Source: an uncultured Pseudomonadota bacterium
GTDB lineage: Bacteria > Pseudomonadota > Gammaproteobacteria > Methylococcales > Methylomonadaceae
Reading direction: 5' to 3'
Assembly (NCBI GenBank): GCA_903918375.1
Contig: CAIXED010000011.1
Span: 44,392 to 108,391 of the forward strand
Length of the DNA: 64,000 bases
Positions within the stretch are counted from its first letter, which is position 1, and the number at the start of each line of letters is the position of its first letter. Under the pieces are notes generated by a model, which saw only the letters and a program-made list of their open reading frames with translations, had not been told where the DNA came from and did no database searches. The position numbers were made by a program, and so were the translations under genes. Positions 1 to 8,955 of the stretch are shown one piece after another.

Positions 1-1
1 G

Positions 2-157
2 AAATTGAAGCGCTCGTTACAACAAGATCAAATTGCTGAAATACGTGCTATGTGGCAGACGGGGATTGATAGCGGGTCGGGGCGTTTTTTGGATATCGAC
101 GCTATTAAAGCCGAGGCTCGTAAGCGAGCGTTATTTGAAAATGCTGAGCCGAACTAG
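2..157 (+). CDS. ParD-like antitoxin, 5'-truncated by window edge
   Basis: This reading frame is open from the first bases of the window and ends with TAG at 155-157, giving a 51-residue C-terminal fragment. The fragment contains the segment MWQTGIDSGSGR followed by DIDAIKAEARKR. That is the usual C-terminal tail of ParD/CopG-family antitoxins, which wraps around the partner ParE toxin. The DNA-binding ribbon-helix-helix part lies outside the window. The toxin gene follows after 14 bp, the normal antitoxin-toxin order, so the two are probably co-transcribed and autoregulated. The family call rests on the tail pattern and the neighbour; the true start cannot be seen. Confidence 0.72.
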   Translation, partial: KLKRSLQQDQIAEIRAMWQTGIDSGSGRFLDIDAIKAEARKRALFENAEPN

Positions 158-171
158 CAGGCTCAGATGTT

Positions 172-459
172 ATGGGATTAGTAGCAAGGACAGCTCAGGC
201 CGAAGAAGACCTAATAGAAATTTGGACTTATATTGCCCAAGATAGCTTTATTGCTGCTGATCAAGTTTTGGATGATATTGAAGCTAAGTTTTATATGCTT
301 GCTGATAATCCGCAAATGGGAAGGTTAAGACCTGATATTGCACCGGAACTACGTTATTTTACAGTTGCCAAATATTTAATCTTGTATCGAACAATAAGTG
401 GTGGCGTTCAAATTGTTCGAGTCATTCATGGGGCGCGTGATTTGCCTCGTTTATTCTAA
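172..459 (+). CDS. parE: ParE/RelE-superfamily toxin
   Basis: This 95-residue protein has the layout of ParE toxins: an N-terminal helical hairpin (QAEEDLIEIWTYIA, about residues 9-22), the segment LADNPQMGRLRPDI in the middle, and a C-terminal beta-sheet ending HGARDLPRLF. ParE proteins inhibit DNA gyrase and RelE relatives cleave mRNA. The conserved NPxMGRxRPDI and HGxRDxP patterns favour the ParE branch. The gene lies 14 bp after the ParD-like antitoxin. Length is normal and no frameshift is seen, so the module may be functional. Which cellular target it hits is inferred from the family. Confidence 0.85.
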   Translation: MGLVARTAQAEEDLIEIWTYIAQDSFIAADQVLDDIEAKFYMLADNPQMGRLRPDIAPELRYFTVAKYLILYRTISGGVQIVRVIHGARDLPRLF

Positions 460-489
460 TAACTAGTGTTTGTTGTCTAAAATAGGGCT

Positions 490-586
490 ATAGGATGATG
501 ACATGGACTCCTCTTTGCCCCGTTTTAATTGTCTGGTGCATTGTGACACCGTTGGGTGTGGAGAGGAGTCCATGTCATCATCCTAT
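490..586 (+). repeat. 97-bp element with perfect 25-bp inverted repeats
   Basis: The arms at 490-514 and 562-586 are exact reverse complements over 25 bp, around a 47-bp centre. Each arm carries the core GATGACATGGACTCCTC or its complement. An open frame of about 60 codons crosses the element but resembles no protein, so I treat the stretch as non-coding. It could be a MITE- or REP-like mobile repeat, or a long RNA hairpin. No flanking target duplication was obvious. Confidence 0.7.
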
Positions 587-607
587 TGAACAGCTGATCC
601 ACTTTTG

Positions 608-690
608 TTTTGTCATCCCGTTAGGGATCCCTTTGCCTCAAAGTTATCCAATCTGTTTAGAGTTAAGCGATCCCTAACGGGATGACAAAA
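608..690 (+). repeat. 83-bp element with perfect 22-bp inverted repeats
   Basis: The arms at 608-629 and 669-690 are exact reverse complements over 22 bp, around a 39-bp centre. The core is GTCATCCCGTTAGGGATC. It lies 21 bp after the preceding inverted-repeat element but has a different sequence, so two distinct hairpin elements sit side by side. The rest of the gap up to the next gene (691-890) holds only AT-rich sequence, with a possible -10 box TACAAT at 854-859. Confidence 0.7.
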
Positions 691-890
691 TTAAAGGCAA
701 AGGTATTAAATTAGGGGCTGTGTTTTTTGAAGTTATGCAGCGGGAAAATTTAACCTGATTAGCAAGATCACTAAACCATCAATCCCCTTAATCATAAATA
801 AATGGCTTTGATTGTAAATGTAATATTTTTCGATTAAGTCCGGTAAACTGCCGTACAATTTCCTGCATGATTTTAATCGGGAGTCTTTTT

Positions 891-1178
891 ATGCTTAGAC
901 AATCTGCTACCAAAAATAGTCGCTTAGAGGCTAGGGTTTCACCTGATGCACTAGCTGTTATTAAACGTGCTGCTGAAATTCAAGGTCGTAGTATTAGTGA
1001 TTTTGTGGTCAGTGCTGCTCAAGAACTGGCTCAACGGACTATTGAAGAAACCAATTTTATTCGCTTGGCTATTGATGATCAGCGACGTTTTGTCGATTTG
1101 TTAATTGAGCCTCCAGAATTGTCCCCTGCTATGAAACGAGCAGCTAAAGCGCATAGTGATTTAATCCAAAACTCGTGA
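891..1178 (+). CDS. DUF1778 (TacA-like) ribbon-helix-helix antitoxin
   Basis: This 95-residue protein matches the DUF1778 antitoxin pattern: an N-terminal ribbon-helix-helix (SRLEARVSPDALAVIKRAAE, then GRSISDFVVSAA, about residues 8-45) for operator DNA binding. A C-terminal tail follows that would block the acetyltransferase partner. I chose the ATG at 891 because GGGAG lies 6 bases upstream; an in-frame ATG at 867 has no such site. The stop overlaps the GTG start of the GNAT gene by 4 bp, indicating translational coupling. Autoregulation is expected from the family. Confidence 0.88.
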   Translation: MLRQSATKNSRLEARVSPDALAVIKRAAEIQGRSISDFVVSAAQELAQRTIEETNFIRLAIDDQRRFVDLLIEPPELSPAMKRAAKAHSDLIQNS

Positions 1179-1681
1179 GTGAGCGTTTTCGGATAGAGCC
1201 GCTAACGGCAAAACATGATCGCAAAGTTTTTTCCTGTGATGTCGATGTCTTAAATAGCTATTTTTATCAGCAAGTTAGTCAAGATGTCCGCAGACGAATT
1301 ACCGCTTGTTATATCGTCATCGAAGTAGAAACTAATCGCATTGCAGGTTATTACACTTTGGCGGCTTCAAGCATTGCTTTGGATGATATACCGGATACAT
1401 TGGCTAAGCGATTACCTTATTATCAGGCTGTGCCGGTTGCTAGATTAGGGCGTCTGGCAATTGATAATGCATTTCGTGGTATAGGATTGGGGGCAGCCTT
1501 GTTATGGGATGCTGTTATGCGGTCGATTCGTTCCGAGATAGCGGTTTTTGAGCTTGTGGTTGATGCTAAAGATGAGCAAGCGATTGCGTTCTATCGGCAT
1601 CATGGATTTTTTGAATTCGGTAGTCTGCAAAATCAGCTGTTGCTGCCTTTAACTAATCGCCTTCTACAGAATTTTCAGTAG
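1175..1681 (+). CDS. GNAT-family acetyltransferase toxin (TacT-like)
   Basis: This 168-residue protein has a GNAT fold. The acetyl-CoA loop is visible as FRGIGLGAALL (about residues 108-118), preceded by the strand VARLGRLAID, with the late motif AIAFYRHHGFFEFG. Proteins of this type paired with DUF1778 antitoxins acetylate the amino group of charged tRNAs and halt translation. The start is GTG and overlaps the antitoxin stop in a GTGA arrangement. The N-terminal sequence FRIEPLTAKHDRKVFSCDVDVLNSYF is typical of the toxin branch rather than general GNAT enzymes. Which aminoacyl-tRNA is targeted cannot be read from the sequence. Confidence 0.88.
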   Translation: MSERFRIEPLTAKHDRKVFSCDVDVLNSYFYQQVSQDVRRRITACYIVIEVETNRIAGYYTLAASSIALDDIPDTLAKRLPYYQAVPVARLGRLAIDNAFRGIGLGAALLWDAVMRSIRSEIAVFELVVDAKDEQAIAFYRHHGFFEFGSLQNQLLLPLTNRLLQNFQ

Positions 1682-1712
1682 GTCTCTTAGAGCTTAGGAT
1701 GTCGAACAACGT

Positions 1713-1742
1713 GAAGCGCATCGCTCGCGAATGATGCGCTTC
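1713..1742 (+). repeat. hairpin with perfect 10-bp arms
   Basis: GAAGCGCATC at 1713-1722 and GATGCGCTTC at 1733-1742 form a perfect stem with a 10-base loop, 32 bp after the GNAT toxin gene. There is no T tract behind it, so a Rho-independent terminator is unlikely. A REP-type palindrome or mRNA-stabilising hairpin fits better. Confidence 0.5.
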
Positions 1743-1841
1743 GCTATCGATCAGTGGATCCTATTGAACTAATAACGGATAGCGCAATGAATTAATTCTA
1801 CCTCTGCATAACTTCATTCTTGACTTGGCTATTCGTGGCTT

Positions 1842-1914
1842 CGTCATTCCCGCGAAGGCGGGAATCTAGGTTGTTGGCTTCGAGGTCTGGATTCCCGCCT
1901 TCGCGGGAATGACG
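1842..1914 (+). repeat. dRS3-like inverted repeat pair (ATTCCC-N8-GGGAAT)
   Basis: Arms at 1842-1866 and 1890-1914 are perfect 25-bp reverse complements with a 23-bp centre. Each arm is itself nearly palindromic and contains ATTCCC-N8-GGGAAT. That spacing is the definition of the dRS3 repeat described from Neisseria, where such repeats flank larger arrays and serve as filamentous-phage integration sites. The element lies between the GNAT toxin gene and the OmpA-like gene in a gap of about 260 bp that holds no gene. A role in transposition or recombination is inferred only. Confidence 0.7.
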
Positions 1915-1942
1915 GTTATGTCGATGGATAACTGTAAATCAG

Positions 1943-2707
1943 TTATTGCGTAAAACGCGGCTGGTTGTTTTGAGGGTATCCGTAGCTATTGGGTTGATTG
2001 GTTGTTGGATAGCCTTGAGTGGGTTGGTTTTGCGGATTGTTAGCACCGGCATTGTTATTGGCTTTAATCGCTAATTCCACTCGACGATTAGCTGCGCGGT
2101 TAGTTTCGCTGGTATTGGGCAGTTTCGGTGCAATTTCGCCCATGCCTTGTTGGGTAATGCGTTGTGCATTGACGCCACGTTGCACCAGATAGCGTCCAAC
2201 ACTGGTGGCGCGGGCTTCAGATAAGCGTTGGTTGTCGGCATCAGCGCCAACATCATCGGTATGGCCGGTGACGATAATCGTTGATTCAGGGTATTTGGTT
2301 AGCACCTGCGCCACGGCGTCTAAAGCCGCTTGCGAGGCTTGATTTAAATCGGTTTTTCCAGAAGCAAACGTCACTGAGCTAGAGTTGGGCATGTTTAGAT
2401 TGATTTGGTTGTCGGCGGTGCGTTGTACTTCGATACCGGTGCCTTGTAATGATTGCTGCATGTCTTGTTGCTGTTGATCCATGTAATAACCAATGCCTGC
2501 CCCGACTGCGCCACCGGCTAAAGCCCCTAAGCCGGCGTTAACTAAATCATTGCCGCCAAACAAGGTGCCAGCGCCTGCGCCCACTGCCGCCCCAATACCA
2601 CCGCCCGCTGCTGTACTGCTTATACCGGTTTGCCCTGTGCGCGGATCAACTGCACAACCGTTTAGAAGAATGCTGGTTAGACCAAGTGTTATTATTGTTT
2701 TTTTCAT
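1943..2707 (-). CDS. OmpA-family lipoprotein with glycine-zipper domain
   Basis: This 254-residue lipoprotein starts at the ATG at 2705-2707, with AGGT upstream. A longer frame exists but would push the signal peptide inside the protein. Residues 1-18 form a signal peptide ending in the lipobox LLNGC, so Cys18 would be lipidated. Residues about 32-75 are a glycine zipper rich in GxxxG repeats (GGGIGAAVGAGAGTLFGG). Residues about 110-215 are an OmpA peptidoglycan-binding domain, with GHTDDVGADADNQRLSEARA as its hallmark. The C-terminus is Asn/Gln/Pro-rich. The family anchors the outer membrane to peptidoglycan (YiaD-like). It stands alone, transcribed away from the PRTase gene region. Confidence 0.9.
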   Translation of the reverse strand: MKKTIITLGLTSILLNGCAVDPRTGQTGISSTAAGGGIGAAVGAGAGTLFGGNDLVNAGLGALAGGAVGAGIGYYMDQQQQDMQQSLQGTGIEVQRTADNQINLNMPNSSSVTFASGKTDLNQASQAALDAVAQVLTKYPESTIIVTGHTDDVGADADNQRLSEARATSVGRYLVQRGVNAQRITQQGMGEIAPKLPNTSETNRAANRRVELAIKANNNAGANNPQNQPTQGYPTTNQPNSYGYPQNNQPRFTQ

Positions 2708-3032
2708 TGTGTTACCTATTTCGCTTGATTGTAAAAGTTTAAAGTTCGACTGATGGTCTGATTTTATTCTTAAGTAAAGCTTAGGGTTGTTGCCATCCGA
2801 ACATTCGGCGGATTCTGTCAATTTGAATCAATACTTTTTGTTGGGTGGTGGATTTATCCGATAAATAGGCTTGGTTCTAGCTAATTATCCTAATGGTCAT
2901 TTAGCTCGGTGTTTTTTAAGAAGAGGCGGAGATATGATGGTTAATCTGGGTTTTTAATGCAATAAGAGGGGAACCCATGATTTAAAATTGGATTATGTGG
3001 GTTGGTTCTAAACAGTTTCTTTAATTAATCGA

Positions 3033-3761
3033 TCAGAAAATACCTTTTGAGCGTAGTCTAAGATTTGTTTCTTCTCTTGCCTTAATGACTCGATTTCGTA
3101 TTTCGTCAGCCGTTCTGAAACCAATGAGATAACTGGCTTCGTTGGCGGTAAGTGCGTCAATTTCGATATTGAAGATGTCTCTGATTTCATTCGGGAATCT
3201 CTGTTTTAGTTGCTTTAGGTTTTTTGGGTTTGGTGAAAGTTGTTTGTTTCTTCCTGCATTTACCAAGACAACAACACCGCCAATAATGCCACCATTACGC
3301 TGAATATAATCAGCTAATTCTGCAATAGTGCCTCCCATATTTGTTACATCATCAACCAAAACGTAAATTTCATTTAATTTAACTTGTCCGTCAAATTCAG
3401 CTTTGGTAGTTAGTCGTTCCATGGGGTCGGCACCTGTATGGAAAACTCGATTAGCTTGGACAATAATTTCATCAACACAGCCGTTGCAAATCACCGCACA
3501 AGCAGCAGCAAGAACAGGCGGAATTGCATTGTCTCCAGCCAATTCTCTTGCAAATGGCGCAACGTAGATTGCATTTTCAGGCATATGGATTGCAATCGAT
3601 TTAATAAAGCCAAGTGCTAAGTCATAGACTAAGTCAGTAGCGGCTACTTTATCACCCGCTTTAGCGGATTGATAGGAAGCGTGGGTTTTAATCTCGCTAT
3701 CATGTTGAAAAGCATAAAAAATATTACATGACTGTGGGAATGGGTATTCTCTAATGGGCAT
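3033..3761 (-). CDS. orphan phosphoribosyltransferase-domain protein
   Basis: This 242-residue protein carries the PRPP-binding signature VLVDDVTNMGGT at about residues 134-145, followed by the helix IAELADYI. That is the type I phosphoribosyltransferase core. The N-terminal 60 residues and the C-terminal ~70 residues, rich in charged residues (AREETNLRLRSKGIF), do not match purine, pyrimidine or nicotinate PRTases that I recognise. The substrate is therefore unknown. It has no operon partner. A shorter overlapping frame at 3008-3190 on the same strand looks like a shadow. Confidence 0.7.
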   Translation of the reverse strand: MPIREYPFPQSCNIFYAFQHDSEIKTHASYQSAKAGDKVAATDLVYDLALGFIKSIAIHMPENAIYVAPFARELAGDNAIPPVLAAACAVICNGCVDEIIVQANRVFHTGADPMERLTTKAEFDGQVKLNEIYVLVDDVTNMGGTIAELADYIQRNGGIIGGVVVLVNAGRNKQLSPNPKNLKQLKQRFPNEIRDIFNIEIDALTANEASYLIGFRTADEIRNRVIKAREETNLRLRSKGIF

Positions 3762-3905
3762 GTTTAATTTCTCAATTATTCATCCGTTAGTTATCTAAAT
3801 TTTCAGCTCTGCAATGATCATACCTTAACTAAGGTGCTTCAAGATGAATGTGAGCTTAGTGATTGTGGGAAAATACAATAAATAGACCTAAATTCCCTTT
3901 AAAAC

Positions 3906-4874
3906 ATGAATAAAATCAACAGACGCTTTGCGGTTGCGCCGATGCTAGATTGGACCGACCTGCACTGCCGTTATTTCTACCGTTTAATGTCGCAACAGGC
4001 GGTTTTGTTTACCGAAATGGTCACTACAGGGGCGATTTTGCATGGCAACCAACAGCGACATTTGCAGTTCAATCAACAAGAACATCCGCTGGTTTTACAG
4101 TTGGGTGCTAGCAATCCGCAAGATTTGGCTTTGTGCGCGAAAATTGCCGAAGATTATGGCTATGACGAAGTCAATTTGAATGTCGGTTGCCCCAGTGATC
4201 GGGTGCAAAACGGGCGGTTTGGGGCTTGTTTAATGGCGGATCCGCAGTTGGTAGCGGATTGCGTGACGGCGATGCGGCAGATGGTGTCGATTCCGGTCAC
4301 GGTTAAGTCGCGAATCGGGATTGATGACAGGGATTCTTATCCTGAATTAGTTGATTTTATTAGCACCGTGGCTGCGGGTGGTTGTGAGAGTTTTATTGTT
4401 CATGCTCGCAAAGCTTGGTTGTCGGGTTTGTCGCCTAAGCAGAATCGTGATGTGCCACCGTTACGCTATGACGTGGTGTTTCAGCTTAAACAAGATTTCC
4501 CGCAACTTGAAATTATCATTAATGGTGGTATTACTAGTTTAGATGCTTGTCAGGATTTATTGAGCCAAGTTGATGGCGTGATGTTGGGGCGTGAGGTCTA
4601 CAATAATCCGTATTTACTGACAGAAGTTGATCAGCGTTTGTTTGGTCAACAACGGTCAAGTCAGACTCGGCAAGAGGTGGTGTTGGCGATGTTGCCTTAT
4701 GTCCAAGAACAGCTGGCGCAAGGTGTGCGATTGAACAGTATTACGCGCCATATGTTAGGTTTATTTCATGGTGTTGATGGGGCGAGAGCATGGCGTCGGC
4801 ATTTAAGTGAGAACGCCAATAAAGCCGGTGCCGATCAGCAAGTGCTGTTGGACGCCTTAGAATTTACAGTTTGA
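3906..4874 (+). CDS. dusA: tRNA-dihydrouridine(20/20a) synthase DusA
   Basis: This 322-residue FMN enzyme reduces uridine 20/20a in the tRNA D-loop. The N-terminus [21 protein letters not shown] is the DusA signature. The catalytic region reads [19 protein letters not shown] (about residues 92-110, Cys95 and Cys108), and the substrate region [16 protein letters not shown] follows near residue 165. The C-terminal helical tRNA-binding domain contains [11 protein letters not shown] and [12 protein letters not shown]. Length equals the family's. folE begins 39 bp downstream, so the two could share a transcript. Confidence 0.97.
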   Translation: MNKINRRFAVAPMLDWTDLHCRYFYRLMSQQAVLFTEMVTTGAILHGNQQRHLQFNQQEHPLVLQLGASNPQDLALCAKIAEDYGYDEVNLNVGCPSDRVQNGRFGACLMADPQLVADCVTAMRQMVSIPVTVKSRIGIDDRDSYPELVDFISTVAAGGCESFIVHARKAWLSGLSPKQNRDVPPLRYDVVFQLKQDFPQLEIIINGGITSLDACQDLLSQVDGVMLGREVYNNPYLLTEVDQRLFGQQRSSQTRQEVVLAMLPYVQEQLAQGVRLNSITRHMLGLFHGVDGARAWRRHLSENANKAGADQQVLLDALEFTV

Positions 4875-4913
4875 TACTGTATACTCAGCCCATTTTTTTA
4901 CTTGGACGCAGTG

Positions 4914-5459
4914 ATGGAAGAATATTTCACCAAAATTATTGAATCAATCGGCGAAGACATTAATCGTGAAGGTTTGCGTGATACGCCTAAACGTGCCGCT
5001 AAAGCTTTTAAGTTTTTAAACAACGGTTATGAAAAAAGTTTGGAAGAAGTGCTGAATGGTGCGATTTTTCAAGCTGACACCGAAGATATGGTGATTGTCA
5101 AAGATATTGAATTGTATTCATTGTGCGAACATCACTTGTTGCCGTTTATTGGCAAATGCCACATCGGTTATTTGCCACAAGGTAAAGTGTTAGGTTTGTC
5201 TAAGCTGGCGCGGATTGTTGATATGTACGGTCGCCGCTTGCAGATTCAAGAGCAATTAACTCGTCAAATTGCTACCGCGGTTGAAACTGCGGTTGGTGCG
5301 CGTGGCGTAGCGGTTGTGATTGAAGCCAAGCATTTATGCATGATGATGCGCGGTGTTGAAAAGCAAAATTCGGTGATGACCACTTCGGTAATGACCGGTA
5401 TTTTCCGTGAAGAAATCAGCACCCGTTCTGAATTTTTGAATTTGATTAATCGTAAGTAA
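4914..5459 (+). CDS. folE: GTP cyclohydrolase I FolE
   Basis: This 181-residue enzyme makes 7,8-dihydroneopterin triphosphate, the first step to folate and other pterins. Zinc ligands are visible as CEHH (Cys71, His74) and Cys142 in HLCMMMRG, and the sequence [19 protein letters not shown] is the family hallmark. Start choice: the ATG at 4914 has GGA 7 bases upstream; in-frame GTG 4911 and TTG 4902 are less likely. The next genes are a MutS-like ATPase and purT. Folate and formate-dependent purine synthesis both concern one-carbon units, which may explain the grouping. Confidence 0.97.
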   Translation: MEEYFTKIIESIGEDINREGLRDTPKRAAKAFKFLNNGYEKSLEEVLNGAIFQADTEDMVIVKDIELYSLCEHHLLPFIGKCHIGYLPQGKVLGLSKLARIVDMYGRRLQIQEQLTRQIATAVETAVGARGVAVVIEAKHLCMMMRGVEKQNSVMTTSVMTGIFREEISTRSEFLNLINRK

Positions 5460-5510
5460 GACCATCAAACCGCCTCTTGAGATGGCGGCGTATAACAACG
5501 GGGAGGCATC

Positions 5511-7103
5511 ATGCAACAAAACATCTTACAAAGCTGGAACGGCGAATGGCCCAGTCCACGCTCGACCAAGCCTTTAGCGACCGGTGAAGGGGTTTTAGAT
5601 CAAGGTGCTTTTAGCACCATTGAAGTGGATGAGTTGTTTGATAATGTCAATTATGCCGCCACCGTTGCTGGGCAATCGGTTTTATACCGTTCTTTGGCGC
5701 AGCCTTTAGATAATCTTGAGGCAATTGCCGCCAAGCAAGCCGCTGTTAAAGAAATTCGTGATAATCCTGCGGTGCGAGCTAATGTTGAAAACATCATTGC
5801 TAACGCTGCCAGCGAAGAAGACCGCTTGCACTTGTTATTGTTTGGTGAGTTTTTGGGGACGCTAGGCACTGCTCGCGAACGTCATCACATCGAAGGTTAT
5901 GGTTATAAACAATATCGCCGTGGTGTGAATTTTGTTCTTAATTTAGTTTCGTCTATTCAGCAGTCTGGTGTGCCTGAAACGCCTTATTTACAAAGTGTTT
6001 ATAGCAAAATCGGCAATTTTGCTAACAGCAATGATTACTCATTAATGGTCGGGCCGGTTTATAACAGCGAAGGCGGTTTGCAGAGTAAGCAACAACGCCA
6101 AAACTCATTTTCTCCTGCGACAATTTTTAAACCGCATTTATTTAAGCCAATGTTGATTGGTTTGTTTTTATTGGCGGGATTTTTATTGAACAAATTTATT
6201 TCGATTGATGCGTTTAATATCAGTCGGGATGGTTTGTCGATTGGTTCGGTGTTTTTATTCCCGCTGTTGCTGGCTTATGTGCCTTTAGTTGGCGGTTATG
6301 ATAGAGAAAACTGCATCGTGCCTTTGCGCGATATTTATAAAAATTCGCAAGTTTTGGGCGAGTTGTTAGATGGTCTTGGGCAATTGGATGAATTGCTGGC
6401 GATTATCAAATATGCGGAAAATTACGGCAGTGATACGGTTTTACCTGAATTAATTGATAGCGAACAGCATCAGATTAATTTGCAAGGTGCGAAAAATCCG
6501 GTATTGGGTAATAAGCATCCTGATTACGTTGGCAATAATTTTGTCATGGATAGACAGCGTTTGGTGACTATCACCGGCCCCAATAGCGGTGGCAAAACTG
6601 CATTCTGCAAAACCGTTACCCAGATTCAATTATTGGCACAAATTGGTAGTTATGTGCCAGCACAGGCCGCTACTTTAAGTATTGCGGATCGGATTTTTTA
6701 CCAAGTGCCAGAAATTAGTCATCTTGATGATGGGGAAGGGCGCTTTGGTACCGAGTTAAAACGTACCCGTGATATTTTCTTGGCGAGTAGCGCAAAAAGT
6801 TTAGTGGTGTTAGACGAAATGGCCGAAGGTACGACTTTTGAAGAAAAAATGCAGTCTTCAATTGATGTGTTGGATGGTTTTTATCGCAAAGCCAACAGCA
6901 CGATTTTAATTACCCATAATCATCAATTGGTTGATGAATTTGTTAAGCGCAAGATTACCGTCGCCAAACAAGTTGAATTTGCCGACGACTTGCCTACTTT
7001 TAAATTGGTTGATGGTATTTCCCGTGTCAGTCACGCTGATCGGGTTGCGAAAAAAATTGGTTTCTCCAAACAAGACATTGATAACTATCTAGCAAAATCA
7101 TGA
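5511..7103 (+). CDS. MutS-like ATPase with central membrane hairpin
   Basis: This 530-residue protein has the C-terminal ATPase domain of the MutS family. The Walker A GPNSGGKT is at residues 356-363, the Walker [12 protein letters not shown] at about 432-442 and the switch histidine in ILITHNHQ. The mismatch-binding and connector domains of true MutS are absent. Instead, about residues 100-200 are helical lever-like sequence and two hydrophobic segments (about 213-230 and 243-262) could span the inner membrane. The RBS GGGGAGG is strong. Its stop overlaps the purT start by 4 bp (ATGA), so the two are translationally coupled. A DNA role is not assured; function unknown. Confidence 0.82.
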   Translation: MQQNILQSWNGEWPSPRSTKPLATGEGVLDQGAFSTIEVDELFDNVNYAATVAGQSVLYRSLAQPLDNLEAIAAKQAAVKEIRDNPAVRANVENIIANAASEEDRLHLLLFGEFLGTLGTARERHHIEGYGYKQYRRGVNFVLNLVSSIQQSGVPETPYLQSVYSKIGNFANSNDYSLMVGPVYNSEGGLQSKQQRQNSFSPATIFKPHLFKPMLIGLFLLAGFLLNKFISIDAFNISRDGLSIGSVFLFPLLLAYVPLVGGYDRENCIVPLRDIYKNSQVLGELLDGLGQLDELLAIIKYAENYGSDTVLPELIDSEQHQINLQGAKNPVLGNKHPDYVGNNFVMDRQRLVTITGPNSGGKTAFCKTVTQIQLLAQIGSYVPAQAATLSIADRIFYQVPEISHLDDGEGRFGTELKRTRDIFLASSAKSLVVLDEMAEGTTFEEKMQSSIDVLDGFYRKANSTILITHNHQLVDEFVKRKITVAKQVEFADDLPTFKLVDGISRVSHADRVAKKIGFSKQDIDNYLAKS

Positions 7104-8302
7104 ATATAGGTTCGCCCAATAGCACTGCCGCCACGAAAGCCTTATTGTTGGGCAGTGGCGAATTAGGCAAAGAGATTGCCATTTCATTACAACGCTATGG
7201 CGTGGAAGTGATTGCGGTTGATCGCTATGCCAATGCGCCGGCTATGCAAGTCGCGCATCGCAGTTATGTGCTTGATATGACCGATGGGGTTGCTGTTAAA
7301 GCGTTGTTGGCCGCTGAACAGCCGCATTTTGTGATTCCAGAATTAGAAGCGATTGCCACCGATGCTTTGGCAGAAGTGGAAGCCGAAGGTGCTGTGACTA
7401 TCGTGCCGAATGCGCGAGCGATTCAATTGACTATGAATCGCGAAGGGATTCGTCAATTGGCGGCTGAGCAATTGGCTTTACCAACTTCCAGTTATGCATT
7501 TGCCGAAACTTTTGAGCAATTAAAAGCTGCAGTCGATGCCGGCATTGGTTATCCGTGTTTCATTAAACCGACCATGTCTTCATCCGGCAAAGGTCAGTCG
7601 ATGGTGAAAAGCGCTGATCAATTACAAGCGGCTTGGGATTATGCCAAAGCCGGTGGTCGAGCCGATACCGGTAAGGTGATTGTTGAAGGTAAAGTCGAAT
7701 TTGATTTTGAAATTACGTTGCTGACGGTTCGGGCTTTAAATGCTGACGGTGCCGCGCAAACCTATTTCTGTGAGCCGATTGGTCATGTTCAAGAAAATGG
7801 CGATTATCGTGAAAGCTGGCAGCCGCAAGCGATGAGCGATAAAGCTTTGCAATCGGCACAACAAATCGCTGCTAAAGTCACAGAAGCTTTAGGTGGTTTA
7901 GGTTTGTTTGGGGTTGAATTGTTTGTCAAAGGCGATGAAGTTTGGTTTAGCGAAGTCAGTCCGCGTCCGCATGATACTGGCATGGTGACAATGGCCAGCC
8001 AGCGTCAAAATGAATTTGAGCTGCATGTGCGAGCGATTTTAGGTTTGCCGGTTAACACCGATTTAGACAAAACTGCCGCTAGTGCGGTGATTTTGGGCGG
8101 TGTCGATGCTAAGCAAGTGGTTTATCAAGGTTTGGAAAAAGCCTTGGCTGTCGCTGATAGTGAAGTGCGCTTGTTTGGTAAGCCAGAAGCCTTTGTCCAT
8201 CGTCGGATGGGGGTGGCTTTGGCAACTGGCGATACAGTGGCGTTGGCTAGGGAAAAAGCGGTAACAGCGGCCGGTTCGATTACCGTAATCAAAGTCGACT
8301 AA
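7100..8302 (+). CDS. purT: formate-dependent GAR transformylase PurT
   Basis: This 400-residue ATP-grasp enzyme makes formyl-glycinamide ribonucleotide from formate, ATP and GAR, replacing the folate-dependent PurN step of purine synthesis. The N-terminal pre-ATP-grasp motif [18 protein letters not shown] (about residues 15-32) and the ATP-grasp elements [16 protein letters not shown] and [15 protein letters not shown] are visible. Length is close to E. coli PurT (392). Coupling to the MutS-like gene through a 4-bp overlap is unusual. In a formate-producing methylotroph this enzyme would draw directly on the formate pool; that link is inferred. Confidence 0.97.
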   Translation: MNIGSPNSTAATKALLLGSGELGKEIAISLQRYGVEVIAVDRYANAPAMQVAHRSYVLDMTDGVAVKALLAAEQPHFVIPELEAIATDALAEVEAEGAVTIVPNARAIQLTMNREGIRQLAAEQLALPTSSYAFAETFEQLKAAVDAGIGYPCFIKPTMSSSGKGQSMVKSADQLQAAWDYAKAGGRADTGKVIVEGKVEFDFEITLLTVRALNADGAAQTYFCEPIGHVQENGDYRESWQPQAMSDKALQSAQQIAAKVTEALGGLGLFGVELFVKGDEVWFSEVSPRPHDTGMVTMASQRQNEFELHVRAILGLPVNTDLDKTAASAVILGGVDAKQVVYQGLEKALAVADSEVRLFGKPEAFVHRRMGVALATGDTVALAREKAVTAAGSITVIKVD

Positions 8303-8306
8303 GAGT

Positions 8307-8897
8307 ATGGGCGGTTTTATGTTGAAGCCGCTGAAAATTTTACCTTGGTTGCTAGTTTGCTCGGTGGTTGAAGCAGATATTTTTAAATATGTCGATCCGA
8401 ATGGTCATGTTTATTACACCGATAATGCCGGCGCGGGTTCAGAATATCGCTTAATTATCCGCACTCGGCCTAAAACCTATGCCAAAGACCTTAAATCGAT
8501 GTCTGGCAATAAGTTGAAATATACTGATTTGATCGCTAAAGCGGCTGAACGGCATCAAGTTGATCCTAAATTGTTACATGCAGTGATTCAGGCAGAATCC
8601 GCCTATAACGTTAATGCCATTTCATCGGCTGGCGCGGTGGGGTTGATGCAATTAATGCCTGATACCGCGCGGCGTTATGGTGTGTCAGATCGCCGTGATG
8701 CTGAGCAAAATATCGACGCGGGCACTCGCTATTTGAAAGATTTGTTGGCACTGTTTAATGCCGATCTTAAATTAGCTGTAGCTGGCTACAATGCTGGCGA
8801 AGGGGCGGTGATGAAATATAACCGCACGGTGCCGCCTTATCCTGAAACCCAAAACTACGTTCAACAGGTGTTAAGTCTGTACGCGAAAAGCGGATAA
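8307..8897 (+). CDS. secreted lytic transglycosylase with N-terminal DUF4124
   Basis: This 196-residue protein has a short signal peptide (about residues 5-23). A DUF4124 segment then follows (FKYVDPNGHVYYTDNAG), common in proteobacterial cell-wall enzymes. The SLT domain runs from about residue 75 to the end. Its catalytic Glu is in VIQAESAYN, followed by SSAGAVGLMQLMPDTARRYGV and the late VAGYNAGEGAV motif. These enzymes cleave the glycan strands of peptidoglycan. Two starts are possible, ATG 8307 and ATG 8319; the second puts the signal peptide nearer the N-terminus. It follows purT by 4 bp and may be read through from it. Confidence 0.93.
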   Translation: MGGFMLKPLKILPWLLVCSVVEADIFKYVDPNGHVYYTDNAGAGSEYRLIIRTRPKTYAKDLKSMSGNKLKYTDLIAKAAERHQVDPKLLHAVIQAESAYNVNAISSAGAVGLMQLMPDTARRYGVSDRRDAEQNIDAGTRYLKDLLALFNADLKLAVAGYNAGEGAVMKYNRTVPPYPETQNYVQQVLSLYAKSG

Positions 8898-8955
8898 GCT
8901 GAAAAACGCTTGTCGGTTTGACGCAACAGGCGGTTACCTGTATCATTTTGCAGTT

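Noticed and set aside
33..245. 70-codon frame across the ParD/ParE junction
   Set aside because: It runs in another frame over two real genes and resembles no protein.
495..677. 60-codon frame over the two inverted-repeat elements
   Set aside because: It is produced by the repeats; composition and lack of a ribosome-binding site argue against coding.
3008..3190. 60-codon minus-strand frame over the 3' end of the PRTase gene
   Set aside because: It overlaps the PRTase gene in a different frame and shows no family features.
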